Assembly: GCA_963793845.1 (NCBI GenBank)
Contig: CAWCBG010000004.1
Span: 186,001-250,000 of the forward strand
Source: CAWCBG01 sp963793845
GTDB taxonomy: Bacteria > Acidobacteriota > Terriglobia > Terriglobales > Acidobacteriaceae
Length of the DNA: 64,000 nt
Direction of reading: 5' to 3'
The first letter of the stretch is position 1. Each line of letters begins with the position of its first letter. Of this stretch, positions 1 to 11,097 are shown piece after piece. Both the position numbers and the translations under genes were made by a program. The notes below the pieces were generated by a model that saw only the letters and a program-made list of their open reading frames with translations, was not told the DNA's origin and searched no databases.

Positions 1-104
1 CGTCGGGGAATCCTGCTGACCAGGCTCGTCAACCGTCTGCTTGCTCAGGCTCCTATCCGCACCAAGCCTCGCCGTTCCCTGCCTTAAGCCCGAAGGGATT
101 TGTC

Positions 105-2319
105 CTACGGAGCAAAGTAGCCGGATGTATCCAGCACCAGGTTGAGTGTGCCCGTGATGGTGGCCCCATAAGCATCGATCAGGCCGTCCAGCATGGGCAC
201 GATTGCCATATTCGAGGTAATCGATCCGTCGACCGCGTTCAAGGTTGAAACCAGCGGCCGGGTTCCGCCGTCAGGCCATAGCGTCAGGTATCCCAACGAT
301 CCGGAAGGGATCGCGGTAGCGTAGGACAATAGCCTGCGCGCTGGTTGGGATGTCGCACCCGCTGTTCGAGGGATTCGCCGCAGGCGCCAATACTCCGGCA
401 AACGACCCCCTCGACTTGCGCGTATCCAACATCCGGCAAGGGTCAACGGTATAAAGCGATAGCGGATTCGGCCCCGCATTGGCTGGCGCAAAATATCCAT
501 TGATGTCGACAGCCAAGTCCGTGTCGTTGGTGACAAACACGTCGATATCGCCGTTCTGGTCCGCCGGCACGATAGCCGCATTCGCTGTGATCGTCCCGGT
601 CACCGCGTTCAATGTTGAGACACCCGGTTTCGGCTTGTCTGCCGGCCATGCCGTCAAGTAGCCCAGCGGGCCTTTGGGAATAGCCGTGAAGTTCAACGAA
701 TAGGCCTGAGCGCTTGCCAGCAGATTACAGTTACTCCTCAGCACTGGGATGGTCCGTGTCTCCTGGCTCTTCATCGATGGACCGCCCAGCGGCCCGTTTG
801 CCGTGCGCGTGTCCAGCACGCGGCACGGAGTAACCGGAAAAACGGCAAGCCCTGGCTGACATTCGAAGTCACGAAGTAGCCGTTGATGTCCAACACCACA
901 TCCGTCGTGGCGCTGGGATCCATGCTTACGAGCACGCTGACCCCTCCATTGGTTCCGGCCGGGACGATAGCCGCTGTTGCTTTCACCCGTCCATCCACCG
1001 AGTTCAAGGTGGAGACTGTAGGCTGCGACGAACCGCTAGGCCATAACGTCAAGTACCCCAGAGATCCATGCGGAACTACCGTGACATTCAGCGCAAAGGC
1101 TGCGGCGGTCGCAGGAATTCCGCAGGCGCTGCTCGCTATCGGAAAATCTCGCGAGCTCTGTCCGCTGACCGAAGGACCGCCCAACGGCCCCTTCGTCCAG
1201 CGCGTGTCCGCAGCCCGGCATGGAGTCACCGGAACATATTGCAGAGGTGTAAAGGCGGCGCCTCCAAGAACTGTCACGGTGCCGTCAGAATAGTTGGCGA
1301 CATATGTCTAATAGTCGCGGAATTCACCGCCACCGCTCGGGGAGATCTTCCTGCCTGTGCTGTGGCCGCTCCCCTGCTCGTATTGGTAAGGATAGTCAAG
1401 TTGTTGCTGCTGTAATTAGCGGCATAGACCGTGCCGGTCATGGCGTTCAACGCTAATGAGTAGGTGTATGCCCCAGCCGGTACGGCAGCCGTGTAACCGG
1501 TCGTACCGTCGATCACCGTCACCGTGCCCTGCGACACTCCGTTTGCGACATAGATCTTGTTGCTGGCCGCATTGACCGCCACTGCCGCGGGAGAGGGTCC
1601 CGCCACTATGCTTGAAGTCGCGTTAGTACTGCCATCAATCCTGGTGAGTGTGCCCCCGGCGTAGTTGGCAACGTAAATCTTATCGGCGACCGAATTTAGG
1701 GCGAGCGCCCAGGGAGTCGACCCTGTGGGGACGGCTGTGGTGGCATGAGTCGCACCGTCAATTACAGTTACCGTGTTGTCGGCCTCGTTGGCGACATAGA
1801 TCTTATTGGTGACCGGGTTGACCGCCACAGCACACGGATAGCTGCCCACCTTGACGGTGTCGGTCAAACCGGTTGCACCATGGATCACGGTCACGCTTGA
1901 CCCGTAAAGATTGGCGACATAAATCTCGTTGGTGACTGGGTTGAGCCGCAGCGCTCATCAGGATAGCTTCCCACCGGCACCGTGTTCGTCGCCTTGGTCG
2001 CTCCGTCGATGATGGTGACCGTGTTGCTCCCTGCATTCGCAACATAAATCTTGTTTGTCACTTCATTCACCGCCACCGCCGATGGAGATACGCCAGTCGG
2101 CACGGAAGCCGTGAGATTGCTCGCTCCATCAATCACCGTCACGTTATTGGAGCCGGAGTTTGCGACGTACACCTTGTTACTGACAGTGTTGACGACGAGG
2201 GCCAGCGGTTGTTTCCCCACCACCACAGTTTGTGCCACTGCGGCGGTCGGCCGGACAAAGCACAGTAGTGCGCAAGTACAGGCCAGCAGTAACAGCGCGG
2301 CGCGGGAGGTGGTCTGCAT
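105..2319 (-). pseudogene. Secreted YVTN beta-propeller / PCR-DTR-module protein, broken by about four frameshifts
   Basis: The start is ATG at 2319 and opens a signal peptide (MQTTSRAALLLLACTCALL, then AVAQ). About seven YVTN repeats follow (NKIYVAN...NTVTVIDGAT, roughly 40 residues each), then three modules that open with PCRxxDTR and close with DINGYF or DTSGYF, ending GYFAP-stop. The reading frame changes near 1960, 1308, 840 and 325, and homology continues across each break, so this is one ancestral gene of about 735 codons. YVTN repeats form extracellular beta-propellers; the DTR modules recur in acidobacterial secreted proteins and their function is not known to me. The divergent gene at 3028 has the same domain order. 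Whether the breaks are real decay or sequence error cannot be settled here, but four in 2.2 kb is far above the window average. Confidence 0.75.
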
Positions 2320-3027
2320 CGGATAAGCCGGGAACCAAAAGCATGCCTCTGAAACCCCATTTTCGGCAGTGTGCCAGGTCACCGATTGAAGTGACGATAG
2401 TGACCGATGATTTATCTTTTAGTAATCAGTCTCTTGAGGTTTGCATCAGCACTTTCGTAACTTTGTCACTGTGGATTTCACTTGCATCTGCCATGCCTGG
2501 CTTTGACACTGTTAAGTTGAGCGTTGGTGTGTCGTTGCCACCTCGCACCCGGACACGAAGAAGAGGGCTATGTATGGCAGGAGGCGGGAGGCGGTGGATA
2601 GGACGGTCTCATGGCGAGTTCTCGATCCCAAAAGTCAGAGTCAGAGGGCAAGAATGAAGGCTAAGTTATTTATTATGAATATTTTGCCTGTAAGTATATT
2701 TGGAATGAATATTTTGGCGGGATTTTTTGTCTAAGTTATTGATTCTAGGTTGAGGAGAGAGGGGCCTCACAGTGTGCGGAGACTGCGCGCCGTCTCTGAC
2801 CAAGGGGACAATAACTTGACCGAATTGTCTTCTGCTCATGCCTCGGTCGGTCGCCGACACGAATTGGACGGTCATCGAAGTGATACCACCTAAGTGCAGC
2901 CCTGCTCTGCGCTGGACGCTCATCGGTGGTGGTGGTGCAAAAATTGGGCTGAAAACGGGGGTCACTACGGTGCTCTTGGCGCGCCCGTTCAGATCATTTG
3001 AAATACAGTTGTGACAGGAAGAAGCCC
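2320..3027. other. Divergent intergenic region between the two YVTN genes
   Basis: No convincing gene is present. The region should hold the promoters of both divergent YVTN genes. It contains one copy of the paired AAAATATTGA repeat at 2661-2750. Open frames across 2232-2657 and 2666-2965 lack domain signals, signal peptides or good ribosome binding sites. Confidence 0.6.
2661..2750 (-). repeat. Paired AAAATATTGA-box repeat, copy 1
   Basis: Read on the minus strand it gives AATCAATAACTTAGAC, AAAAAATCCCGCC, then AAAATATTCA twice with a 30-bp period (plus-strand boxes at 2678-2686 and 2708-2716), each followed by an ACTTA motif. The same layout recurs at 32090, 48030 and 61763. Confidence 0.7.
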
Positions 3028-6000
3028 ATGTTAGCTATGCGCCGTCTCCTCCCATTCGTTGCCGCACTCTTTTTAGCTTTATCAGCCTCGTTGGCTCATT
3101 CGCAAACGGTGATTGCCATGTGCCCGTGGGCGCGAACCCTCAAGCAGTTGCCGTCAATCAGACGACCAACAAGATCTATGTCGCCAACTCAAATGGCAAC
3201 ACCGTAACGGTGATTGACGGGATCACCAACAGCCCGACGGCCACAGTCGCAGTTGGAACTGACCCTTTTGCAATCGCGGTAAATCCGGCCACAAACAAGA
3301 TCTACGTCGCCAATTTTCAAAGCAACAATGTCACGGTTATCGATGGGGCAACCAACAACACCACGCCGGTGAACACGGGAACCGTCCCCGATGCCGTGGC
3401 CGTGAACTCGGTGACCAACAAGATTTATGTCGCTAACGAAACCAGTAACACCGTGACGGTCATCGACGGGGCTACGAATAGCACCTTAACTGTCCAGGTG
3501 GGAAATTCTCCAATCGCTATTGCCGCAAACCCTGTAACCAACAAGATCTATACCGCAAATAATCTGGACGGCACGGTGACAGTGATTGACGGAGCGACGA
3601 ATGTACCGACGTCCATCAACATCAACGGTTCCGGTTCATCGGCGCTTGCGATTAACACGGTAACCAACAAGATCTATGTGACGAATAGCTTGAGCAACAA
3701 TGTGACCGTAATCGACGGGGCGACGAACCATATTGTCAATGTGGGGGTTGCTGGAGGCAGCCGGTCCCGGTTGCGGTAAATCAGGTCACCAACCAAATCT
3801 ACGTGGGCGAAGACGGCAGCCCTGACATGACGGTGATTGACGGGGCAACAAACCACACGACGAAGATCGTCACTCCAGCGGGAATTTCTTCGATTGCGGT
3901 GGACGCAGTCACCAATAAGATCTACGCGACCAACAATGGGGCGCCGCAAGTAACGATGGTCGATGGAACCTCCAACGGCACGGCCCAAATCCCGGTAGGC
4001 AACGGTCCTGGCGCTATCGCGGCCAACTCCGTGACCAATCGAGTCTATGTTGCCAACAGTCAGGACAACAAGGTCTCCGTAATCGCAGGTGCCAGTTCCA
4101 ATCCCCTGCGCTTCGTTGCTATACCCCCCTGCCGGGCGGTGGACACCCGGCGGCAACACGGCGGCAATGGGCCGATTTTTGGGAACACGTCGCAAAACTT
4201 CCCCATCTCAGGTACCTGCGGTATACCTTCGACGGCAGCCGCCTACTCGACCAACGTTACGGTGATCCCGCACGGGGCCTTGGGCTATCTCACCGTATGG
4301 CCCACCGGATTGTCGCAGCCTCTCGTCTCGACTTTGAACTCGGTAGATGGCCGGGTCAAGGCCGATGCCGCCATCTTGCCCGCCGGCGCCAGCGGCGACA
4401 TCACCGTTTTCGTAAACATGGCCACGACCGCTTCCACCGATGTCGTGGTGGACGTTAACGGCTATTTCGTGCCCGCCTCGGGACTCCAGTTTTACCCGTT
4501 GCCCCCGTGTCGCGTAGTTGACACCCGTGGCGTGACCGGTCCTCTTGGTGGTCCTAACATGACCGCCAACCAGACCCGCGACTTCCCGTTGCTGTCGAGC
4601 ACGAAATGCCCGATTCCATCGACGGCGCAGGCTTATTCCGTCAACTTCACCGTGGTGCCGACCAAAACTCTGGGCTATCTGACGGCGTGGCCCGCCGACC
4701 AGGCACAGCCCACGGTTTCAACCCTGAACGACACCACCGGAACCATCGTGGCCAACGCGGCCATCGTGCCCGCTGCCCAAACCAGTGGCAGCGACTACGC
4801 CGTTGGCGATATCAAGGTCTTTGTCACTGACGCCACTGCCCTTCTAATCGACATCAACGGCTATTTTGCTCCTCCCGGCACAAACGGAGAGTCCCTGTAT
4901 ACCGCGGCGCCGTGCCGGGTACTGGACACTCGCAAAGGCAACGGCGCCTTCAACGGGCTTCTGGTTCCTCCGCTCAATGTCATCGCCGGTCCCTGCGGCA
5001 TACCCTTCAACGCCGGGGCCTTCGTTTTCAACGCGACCGTGGTGCCCCAGGGCCCGCTCGGCTATCTGACGTTGTGGCCCGATGGCTTGACACAGCCGGT
5101 GGTCTCGACGCTGAACGCATTTGATGGGGCCATCACCAACAACATGGCCGTTGTGCCCTCGCAGGATGGCTCGATCGATGCCTATGCGAATGGCACTACC
5201 AATTTACTGCTGGATATCTCCAGCTACTTTGCGCCGACCACGACGGGCGCTTTGTCGATCTTCCCTAGCCTGCCCATTGGAGTGGTAAGCAATGGCTATT
5301 ACGGCTACATCTTCGCGACGGGTGGGACTCCGCCTTACACGTGGAGGATCACGCAGGGTAGCCTGCCGCCGGGGTTGCAACTAAACCAAACGAACGGCTT
5401 GATCTCCGGCACACCTACAGCCGCGGGAGCGTTCAATTTCACGGCGCAGGTGCAGGACACGCAGCAGAACACCGCGACTGCCAACCTGACCATCGCCATC
5501 AACTCTAACCAGACGTTCTCGATGAAGACCCAACAACTGCCGGTCGGCTCAGTAGGCGCTGCCTACAGCGCTCCAGCCCTGCTGTCGCAGGGAGGCACGG
5601 GACCATTCGTCTGGTCGGTCGCAACGGGAAGTGGAATGTTTCCGCCGGGTCTGACGCTGAATTCGACGGTACGATCACCGGCAGCCCAACCACTCCCGGC
5701 ACCTACACCTTCTTCGTGCAGGTTAAGGACAATGGTAACGCTGGCGCTCTGGCGTTCGGGCAGTTCTACATTATCGTGAACTCCGGCGCAGGCAACGGAC
5801 AGATCAGCGGTAACTATGCCTTCTCGATTAACCTTTTCGATGGCAGCGGTCAGCCGTCTTTCGTGGTGGGAAGCTTTGTCGCCGATGGCAAGGGCAATAT
5901 CGCCAGTGGGGTGATCGACATCAATTCTCAGAGCAGCTTGCAAACCGGCTTGCCGCTAACCGGGAGCTACTCGATCAACGCCAACGGGGTGGGCGCGTTG

Positions 6001-7131
6001 TCCCTCACCATGGGAAACGACAGCGCCGACTTCGCCATCGCCGTGTCAACCACCGGGGATATCAGGATCATTCAGTTTCTGCGCGCGGACCTCAGCGGTG
6101 GCTCGGGCGCGGGCATTATCAACAAGCAAAATCCGGCGAATTTCTCGCTGGCGAGCATCAGCGGGCCGTTCGCGTTCGGCCTGTCCGGGATCGATATCGG
6201 CAATAACCGGTTCGGAGCAGCAGGCCAGTTACAGTTCAATAGCTCGGGACAGATTACCCAAGGCGCCGCAGATGTCAATGACAGCGGGGAGCTCCTCTGC
6301 ACCAACGGAGCGGTGACCGGCGCGCTAGGTTCGGTTAACACGACGACGGGCCGAGGCACCATGTCGATCAGCGTTTGTGGGAATCCCTTTAACTTCGTCT
6401 ACTATGTCGTGACAAAAGGTCAACTTGTGCTGCTGGATATCGATGCGCTCACATCGACGACGCCCTTGAACAGTGGCTCGGCACTTGCCCAGGTCGGAAC
6501 CTTCGCCAACGGCAGTCTCAGCGGAATCAGTGTCCTGCAACTGACCGGCGTTACCCAGGGCACGTCGCAGACCATCGATACCATCGCAGGACTGTTTGCG
6601 GCGAGCGGCACAGGCAATGCCACTTTAAGCTTCGACGAGAACCAGGACGGAAGCTTGTCACAAGGGACGGGTGTGGCGAATTACAGCGTCGCTAGCAACG
6701 GCCGCGTGACCTTCCCAACCTTCACAGCATTCGCTCCGCCGGTGTTCTACATGGTGAACACCAACCAGGGATTTGCGGTGGGCACCGACACCACGGTCTT
6801 CGAGGGAACCTTCGAGCCCCAGTCGGGCTCGCCGTTCGGCGATTCCTCGGTGTCCGGAAACTACGTTGGCGCCAATGATCCGCCGGTCTTGGCAAGCGGT
6901 GGCAGCCTGGTGCAGACCGCCGCCGACGGTAATGGCAAGTTGACCGTCACAATTACGACGGAGAACAACCAGACCCAGTCGTTCCAGGGCACTTATGCTG
7001 TCGATTCCACCGGCCGTTTCACGGTGAATGGAATTGGCGGCGGAAGTGCAGTGGGCTACGTGATTTCGCCGACGAAAGCGGTGGTTATCAGCGCTGACTC
7101 CACCGGCACGCAGGTTGTGCTGGAACACTAG
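3028..7131 (+). pseudogene. Large secreted YVTN / PCR-DTR / Ig-like protein with three frameshifts
   Basis: ATG 3028 follows an AGGAAG ribosome binding site (about 7 nt away) and opens a signal peptide (MLAMRRLLPFVAALFLALS, then AHSQT). About nine YVTN repeats follow, then three PCRxxDTR...NGYF modules (from about 4100, 4490 and 4890), two putative Ig-like domains with the PPYTW...LPPGLxL...GTPTxAG pattern (about 5270-5760), and a long C-terminal part rich in GxYxFxxxxFDGxG and ADGxGxI motifs. Frame changes lie near 3085-3119, 3755-3765 and 5665; each repairs with a single base and the homology carries on. The repaired product is about 1,367 residues. It is probably an exported surface or matrix protein. 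It shares domain order with the gene at 105-2319 but has an extra C-terminal half. Confidence 0.75.
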
Positions 7132-7538
7132 ACAGCGCCATGCGTGGCAGTCACGGTCGGGCGGGAGGCCGGCATTCGTGCTGTCATTAACGCACTTGCG
7201 AACAGGAAGAGCTTGGTCATGCCAAGACGGTGTAATTGAAGGCAATTGCCAAAGGTGTGTTTTCCACTGGGAATTAGCGTGTTCGCGAAGCACAAATCCA
7301 TTGGCTGTCCAACCGCAGGAATCTGACCACTACGGGTTGACTGCAGGAAGCACCCAACTTACACCGTGAAGATGCTAAACTACCGAACATCGGCACTGCC
7401 CTGAGCTCTGTCGAAAAGCTTGCAGACAAAGTTGTATCTGACCTCTCCATTTAACGTCCCGATTTCTCGCGAGAAAAAGTGCCGCGCCTACGTGCAACCC
7501 GCGATGGAAGAGTTCACGACCCGGTTCCAGGAATATCT
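7132..7538 (+). other. Intergenic region, no gene recognised
   Basis: About 400 bases between the YVTN gene and the methyltransferase pair. A GTG-initiated extension of the downstream gene is possible from 7479, but the ATG at 7539 with AGGA just upstream is a better start. I see no clear terminator, repeat or RNA. Confidence 0.5.
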
Positions 7539-8258
7539 ATGAGCCATCCCGAATTCGACCAGTACTCGGCCTCCTACCAGGAGTTGCTGCGGGATCCCAT
7601 TCGCGATCGCTTCGGCGGCGAGACCTCGGCCTTCTTTCACTATCGCAAACGTGACCTTATCCGCGCGTATTTTGCGCAGCGCTCCGTCGCTATGCGCCCT
7701 TTGTCCTATCTCGATCTTGGGTGCGGCAAGGGTGAACTCCTTTCATTGCTCCGGAACGACTTTGGTCGGGTAGCGGGATGCGATCCTTCAGCAAAAATGC
7801 TCAATGATGCTGAAGGCATCGAAACTCGCGTGCAGCATGATTCTGGTGAGATTCCCTTTGCTGACGCCGAGTTCGACTTCGTAACCGCCGTGTGCGTATA
7901 CCATCATGTTCCGGCCGCGGCGAGGGCCGCACTGACACGGGAAGTAGCCCGAGTGCTCAAGCCAGAGGGCGTGTTTGCCATCATCGAACACAACCCCTAC
8001 AATCCTGCGACACGCCTGATCGTGAGCCGAACGCCCGTCGATTCGGACGCCATCCTCTTGCCGCGTCGAGAAACAAAGGAACTGCTGCAGCAGGCCGGTT
8101 TCGGGCTCGATGTCTGGCGCTATTTTCTCTACTTTCCCGAAGCAATTTATCGCCGAACCGGAGACGCGGTTGAGCGCTGGCTTGGCAAGTTGCCACTCGG
8201 CGGCCAGTACGCGATATTTGCCCGAAAGACCGATGCGGGTTCCTCACAGCGCATATGA
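7539..8258 (+). CDS. Class I SAM-dependent methyltransferase (type 11)
   Basis: A protein of about 239 residues with the Rossmann SAM-binding signature LDLGCGKGELL after an N-terminal helical region, then the acidic strand-2 end (AGCDPSAKML), DAEFDFVTAVCVYHHV as motif II, and a post-motif LKPEGVFAIIEHNPYNP. The EHNP loop is common in methyltransferases of sugar and lipid biosynthesis clusters. ATG 7539 is chosen because AGGA lies 6-7 nt upstream; a GTG at 7479 would add 20 unlikely residues. Its stop overlaps the next start as ATGA, so the two methyltransferases are probably translationally coupled. The substrate cannot be read from sequence; nearby glycosyltransferases suggest a glycan or lipid-linked sugar. 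Confidence 0.85.
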   Translation: MSHPEFDQYSASYQELLRDPIRDRFGGETSAFFHYRKRDLIRAYFAQRSVAMRPLSYLDLGCGKGELLSLLRNDFGRVAGCDPSAKMLNDAEGIETRVQHDSGEIPFADAEFDFVTAVCVYHHVPAAARAALTREVARVLKPEGVFAIIEHNPYNPATRLIVSRTPVDSDAILLPRRETKELLQQAGFGLDVWRYFLYFPEAIYRRTGDAVERWLGKLPLGGQYAIFARKTDAGSSQRI

Positions 8259-8863
8259 TTGAACTTGTCCGACCTATTCTTGACCGGCCCTTCTTTTATG
8301 AGCTGTACCACAGCCTGGTTGGCGCGAACTACCGCAGCCGAGTACTGGTGAACGATTACATCCGCCCGGAACCAACCAGCCGCATTCTTGACATCGGCTG
8401 CGGTCCTGGCAATATGTTGCCCTTCTTGCCAGAGTGCGCCTATCTTGGGGTTGATGTGAACGACTCCTACATTGCGGCAGCCCGCCAACGTTATGGGCAT
8501 CGCGGCAAATTCGTGTGTGAACGGGTTAGCCACCATAACGTAGAGCAACTCGGAGCGTTCGATATCGTGTTAGCGCTAGGTTTGGTGCACCATCTCGACG
8601 ATGATGAGGCACGAGATCTCTTCCGCCTTGGCCACACCGCTTTAAAGCCCGGAGGACGCCTGGTTACTAATGACGGGTGTTATACAGCGAATCAGTCTTC
8701 TGCTGAGCGGTACCTGCTGTCTCGGGACCGCGGGCGGTTCGTGCGCACCGAGGTACAGTATCTCGAATTGGCTCATAGCTGGTTCCCGAACGTCCTCTCG
8801 CATGTCCGAACAGACGTGCTGCGAATTCCATATACCCACCTTATTCTCGAGTGTGTACGTTGA
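8255..8863 (+). CDS. Class I SAM-dependent methyltransferase, second of a coupled pair
   Basis: A 202-residue protein with the SAM motif ILDIGCGPGNML, acidic loop YLGVDVNDSYI, motif II FDIVLALGLVHHLDDDEA and LKPGGRLVTNDG. The C-terminal part is short and replaces the usual EHNP segment with NDGCYT. It starts inside the stop of the upstream methyltransferase (ATGA at 8255-8258), a strong sign of an operon. The 7.5-16.4 kb stretch is rich in glycosyltransferases and methyltransferases, so a role in decorating a surface glycan or lipid is a reasonable inference but not demonstrated. The nested IS630 element begins 73 bp downstream and may have cut this operon from genes further on. Confidence 0.83.
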   Translation: MIELVRPILDRPFFYELYHSLVGANYRSRVLVNDYIRPEPTSRILDIGCGPGNMLPFLPECAYLGVDVNDSYIAAARQRYGHRGKFVCERVSHHNVEQLGAFDIVLALGLVHHLDDDEARDLFRLGHTALKPGGRLVTNDGCYTANQSSAERYLLSRDRGRFVRTEVQYLELAHSWFPNVLSHVRTDVLRIPYTHLILECVR

Positions 8864-9335
8864 AATGAGGACCTCACGGTCTTGAGCCGGCGCGGGACGG
8901 GTGCGGCCCTTTAATCTTCCCTTCCGACTCACTCTAGAGCATTTTCATGGATAGTGTAGACTGGTGGTGGCGACTCTCTGCTCCACCAGAATGGCACGAC
9001 CATACGCGAATGATTTGCGACGAAAGTTTTTGCAGGCTTATGAGCAGGGCAAAGGGACACTGGGGGAGTTGGCGGAACAATTTGGGGTGAGCGAAGGCTG
9101 GGCCAAGAAGATCTCTGCCACCCGCACGCGCACGGGGCAGATCGAGCGGCCCCCGTGGCGACGTGGCCCGGTGAGTCGGGTGACGGTGGGGTTGCAGGAC
9201 TGGATACGGGAGCAAATCCGTAAGCAGCCGGATCTGACCTTGAGGGAGTTGCAGGAGCAACTGCACGAGGTCAAGGGCGTGGGCTTGAGCATCGGGCGGC
9301 TGTGGCTGGCCTTACGCCAGATGGGACTGCGGCTT

Positions 9336-9342
9336 AAAAAAA
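9336..9342 (+). promoter_or_regulatory. A7 slippage site in IS630 transposase (outer copy)
   Basis: CTT-AAA-AAA-AGT in the zero frame; a -1 shift gives AAG-TCA-CTC (KSL), which continues the conserved transposase. The identical tract is at 9845-9851 in the inner copy. Either ribosomal -1 frameshifting or transcriptional slippage could use it. Confidence 0.65.
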
Positions 9343-9498
9343 GTCACTCTACGCTCAGGAACAAGAAACGCCGGAAGCGCAGCAGCGACGGCAAGCGTGG
9401 TGGAAAGCCATAACCCAGATCGACCCTGAGCAGTTGGTGTTTCTATAGCATTTTCATGGATAGTGTAGACTGTTGGTGGCGATTCTCCGCTCCACCCG

Positions 9499-10452
9499 AT
9501 GGCACGACCCTACGCGAATGATTTGCGGCGAAAGTTTTTGCAGGCCTATGAGCAGGGCAAAGGGACACTGGGGGAGTTGGCGGAACAATTTGGGGTAAGT
9601 GAAGGCTGGGCCAAGAAGATCTCCGCCACCCGCACGCGCACGGGGCAGATGGAGCGGCCACCGTGGCGACGTGGCCCGGTGAGCCGGGTGACGGTGACGG
9701 TGCAGGACGTGGATACGGGAGCAAATCCGCAAGCAGCCGGATCTGACGTTGAGGGAGTTGCAGGAGCAACTGCAAGAGGTCAAGGGCGTGAGCTTGAGCA
9801 TCGGGCGGCTGTGGCTGGCCTTACGGCAGATGGGACTGCGGCTTAAAAAAAGTCACTCCACGCCCAGGAACAAGAAACGCCGGAAGCGCAGCAGCGCCGG
9901 CAAGCGTGGTGGAAAGCCATAACCCAGATCGACCCGGAGCAGTTGGTGTTTCTAGACGAGAGCGGAGCCAGCACGCAGATGACGCGGAACTATGGCCGGG
10001 CTCCGCGTGGAGACCGAGTGCCGGAAGGGACGCCCAACAGCCACTGGTCTACGTTGACCATGCTGGCGGCGCTGACCACCCAAGGTTTGCGGGCGCCCAT
10101 GACCATCGAATCGCCGACCGATGGAGATGTCTTCCTGGCCTATCTGGAACAGGTGTTGTGTCCTCAGCTCCAACCCGGACAGGTGGTCATTATGGACAAT
10201 CTATCCGCGCATAAAGTAACTGGGGTGCAGCAACTCATCGCAGCCACCGGAGCCCGCCTGCTTTACTTGCCGCCCTATTCCCCCGACTTCAACCCGATTG
10301 AGCAGGCTTGGTCGAAGATCAAGCAGTTGCTGCGCTCGGCCAAGGCCCGAACCGTAGAAGCTCTGGAAAGCGCAATTACAGAAGCCCTGGCAGCCGTTAC
10401 CGCCGAGAACGCCTTAGCCTGGTTCTCTCATTGCGGATATGGTCTACAATAA
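9499..10452 (+). pseudogene. IS630 transposase of the inner copy, one lesion plus A7 frame change
   Basis: It starts MARPYANDLRRKF at 9499 and ends CGYGLQ at 10452 (about 317 residues if both frame changes are resolved). A one-base gain (GACGTGG, where the outer copy has GACTGG) near 9709 breaks the first frame; this looks like a true lesion because the outer copy lacks it. The second frame change is at the A7 tract 9845-9851, also present in the outer copy, and is probably programmed -1 slippage. The DDE catalytic set is complete: D in FLDESG, D in IMDNLSAHK and E in NPIEQAWSKIK. As written this copy is inactive. Confidence 0.82.
9845..9851 (+). promoter_or_regulatory. A7 slippage site in IS630 transposase (inner copy)
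   Basis: Same position and sequence as the outer-copy tract. Its retention while nearby bases diverge supports function as the -1 frameshift signal. Confidence 0.65.
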
Positions 10453-11097
10453 CCGTGAAAACGCTCTAGATGAGAGCGGCGCCAGCACGCAGATGACGCG
10501 GAACTATGGCCGGGCTCCGCGTGGAGACCGAGTGCCGGAAGGGACGCCCAACAGCCACTGGTCTACGTTGACCATGCTGGCGGCGCTGACCACCCAAGGT
10601 TTGCGGGCGCCCATGACCATCGAATCGCCGACCGATGGAGATGTCTTCCTGGCCTATCTGGAACAGGTGTTGTGTCCTCAGCTCCAGCCCGGACAGGTGG
10701 TCATTATGGACAATCTATCCGCGCATAAAGTACCGGGTGTGCAGCAACTCATCGCAGCCACGGGAGCCCGCCTGATTTACTTGCCGCCCTATTCGCCGGA
10801 CTTCAACCCGATTGAGCAGGCTTGGTCGAAGATCAAGCAGTTGCTGCGCTCGGCCAAGGCCCGAACCGTAGAAGCTCTGGAAAGCGCAATTACAGAAGCC
10901 CTGGCAGCCGTTACCGCCGAGAACGCCTTAGCCTGGTTCTCTCATTGCGGATATGGTCTACAATAACCGTGAAAACACTCTAGCCAGAACTGGGAACACG
11001 CGGTCTATAGACTGCTGACTCTGAGGGTGAAAATAGTGGTGCCGCATGCTCAAGGGCGATCCGTGCCGATATGGGGAACTGCGATCGCCTGGGCTCA

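Larger units (their letters stand above)
9446..10466 (+). mobile_element. IS630-family element, inner (younger) copy
   Basis: A 1021-bp element, very similar by eye to the outer copy, with ends tAGCATTTTCATGG and CCGTGAAAACGCTc. It is flanked by TA at 9444-9445 and 10467-10468. The intact junction in this copy (TTTCTAGACGAGAG, about 9949-9962) is the equivalent site at which it entered the outer copy. The 25-bp ends match at 21 of 25 positions. Confidence 0.9.
8991..10966 (+). pseudogene. IS630 transposase of the outer copy, split by the inner insertion
   Basis: The N-terminal half runs 8991-9445 (MARPYANDLRRKFLQAYEQG..., a helix-turn-helix DNA-binding region), the C-terminal half 10469-10966 (DESGAST... 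to CGYGLQ). The two frames are linked at an A7 tract (9336-9342): a -1 shift there joins LRLKK to SLYAQEQETPEAQ, the canonical IS630 linker. The insertion falls at the Leu codon just before the first catalytic Asp of VFLDES; the other catalytic residues (D of MDNLSAH, E of NPIEQAW) are in the right-hand piece. This copy therefore cannot make an active transposase unless the inner copy is precisely removed. The ATG at 8991 is the start homologous to the inner copy's. Confidence 0.85.
8937..10980 (+). mobile_element. IS630-family element, outer copy, interrupted by an inner copy
   Basis: The left end (from 8937, GAGCATTTTCATGGATAG) and right end (to 10980) form an imperfect terminal inverted repeat of about 25 bp. 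Both ends are flanked by TA (8935-8936 and 10981-10982), the target duplication expected of IS630/Tc1-mariner elements. Removing the inner element and one TA leaves 509 + 512 = 1021 bp. The inner element inserted at the TA of a CTAG inside the transposase gene. Confidence 0.9.

Noticed and set aside
2232..2965. Coding frames in the YVTN intergenic region
   Set aside because: No ribosome binding site, signal peptide or domain, and one spans the paired-box repeat.
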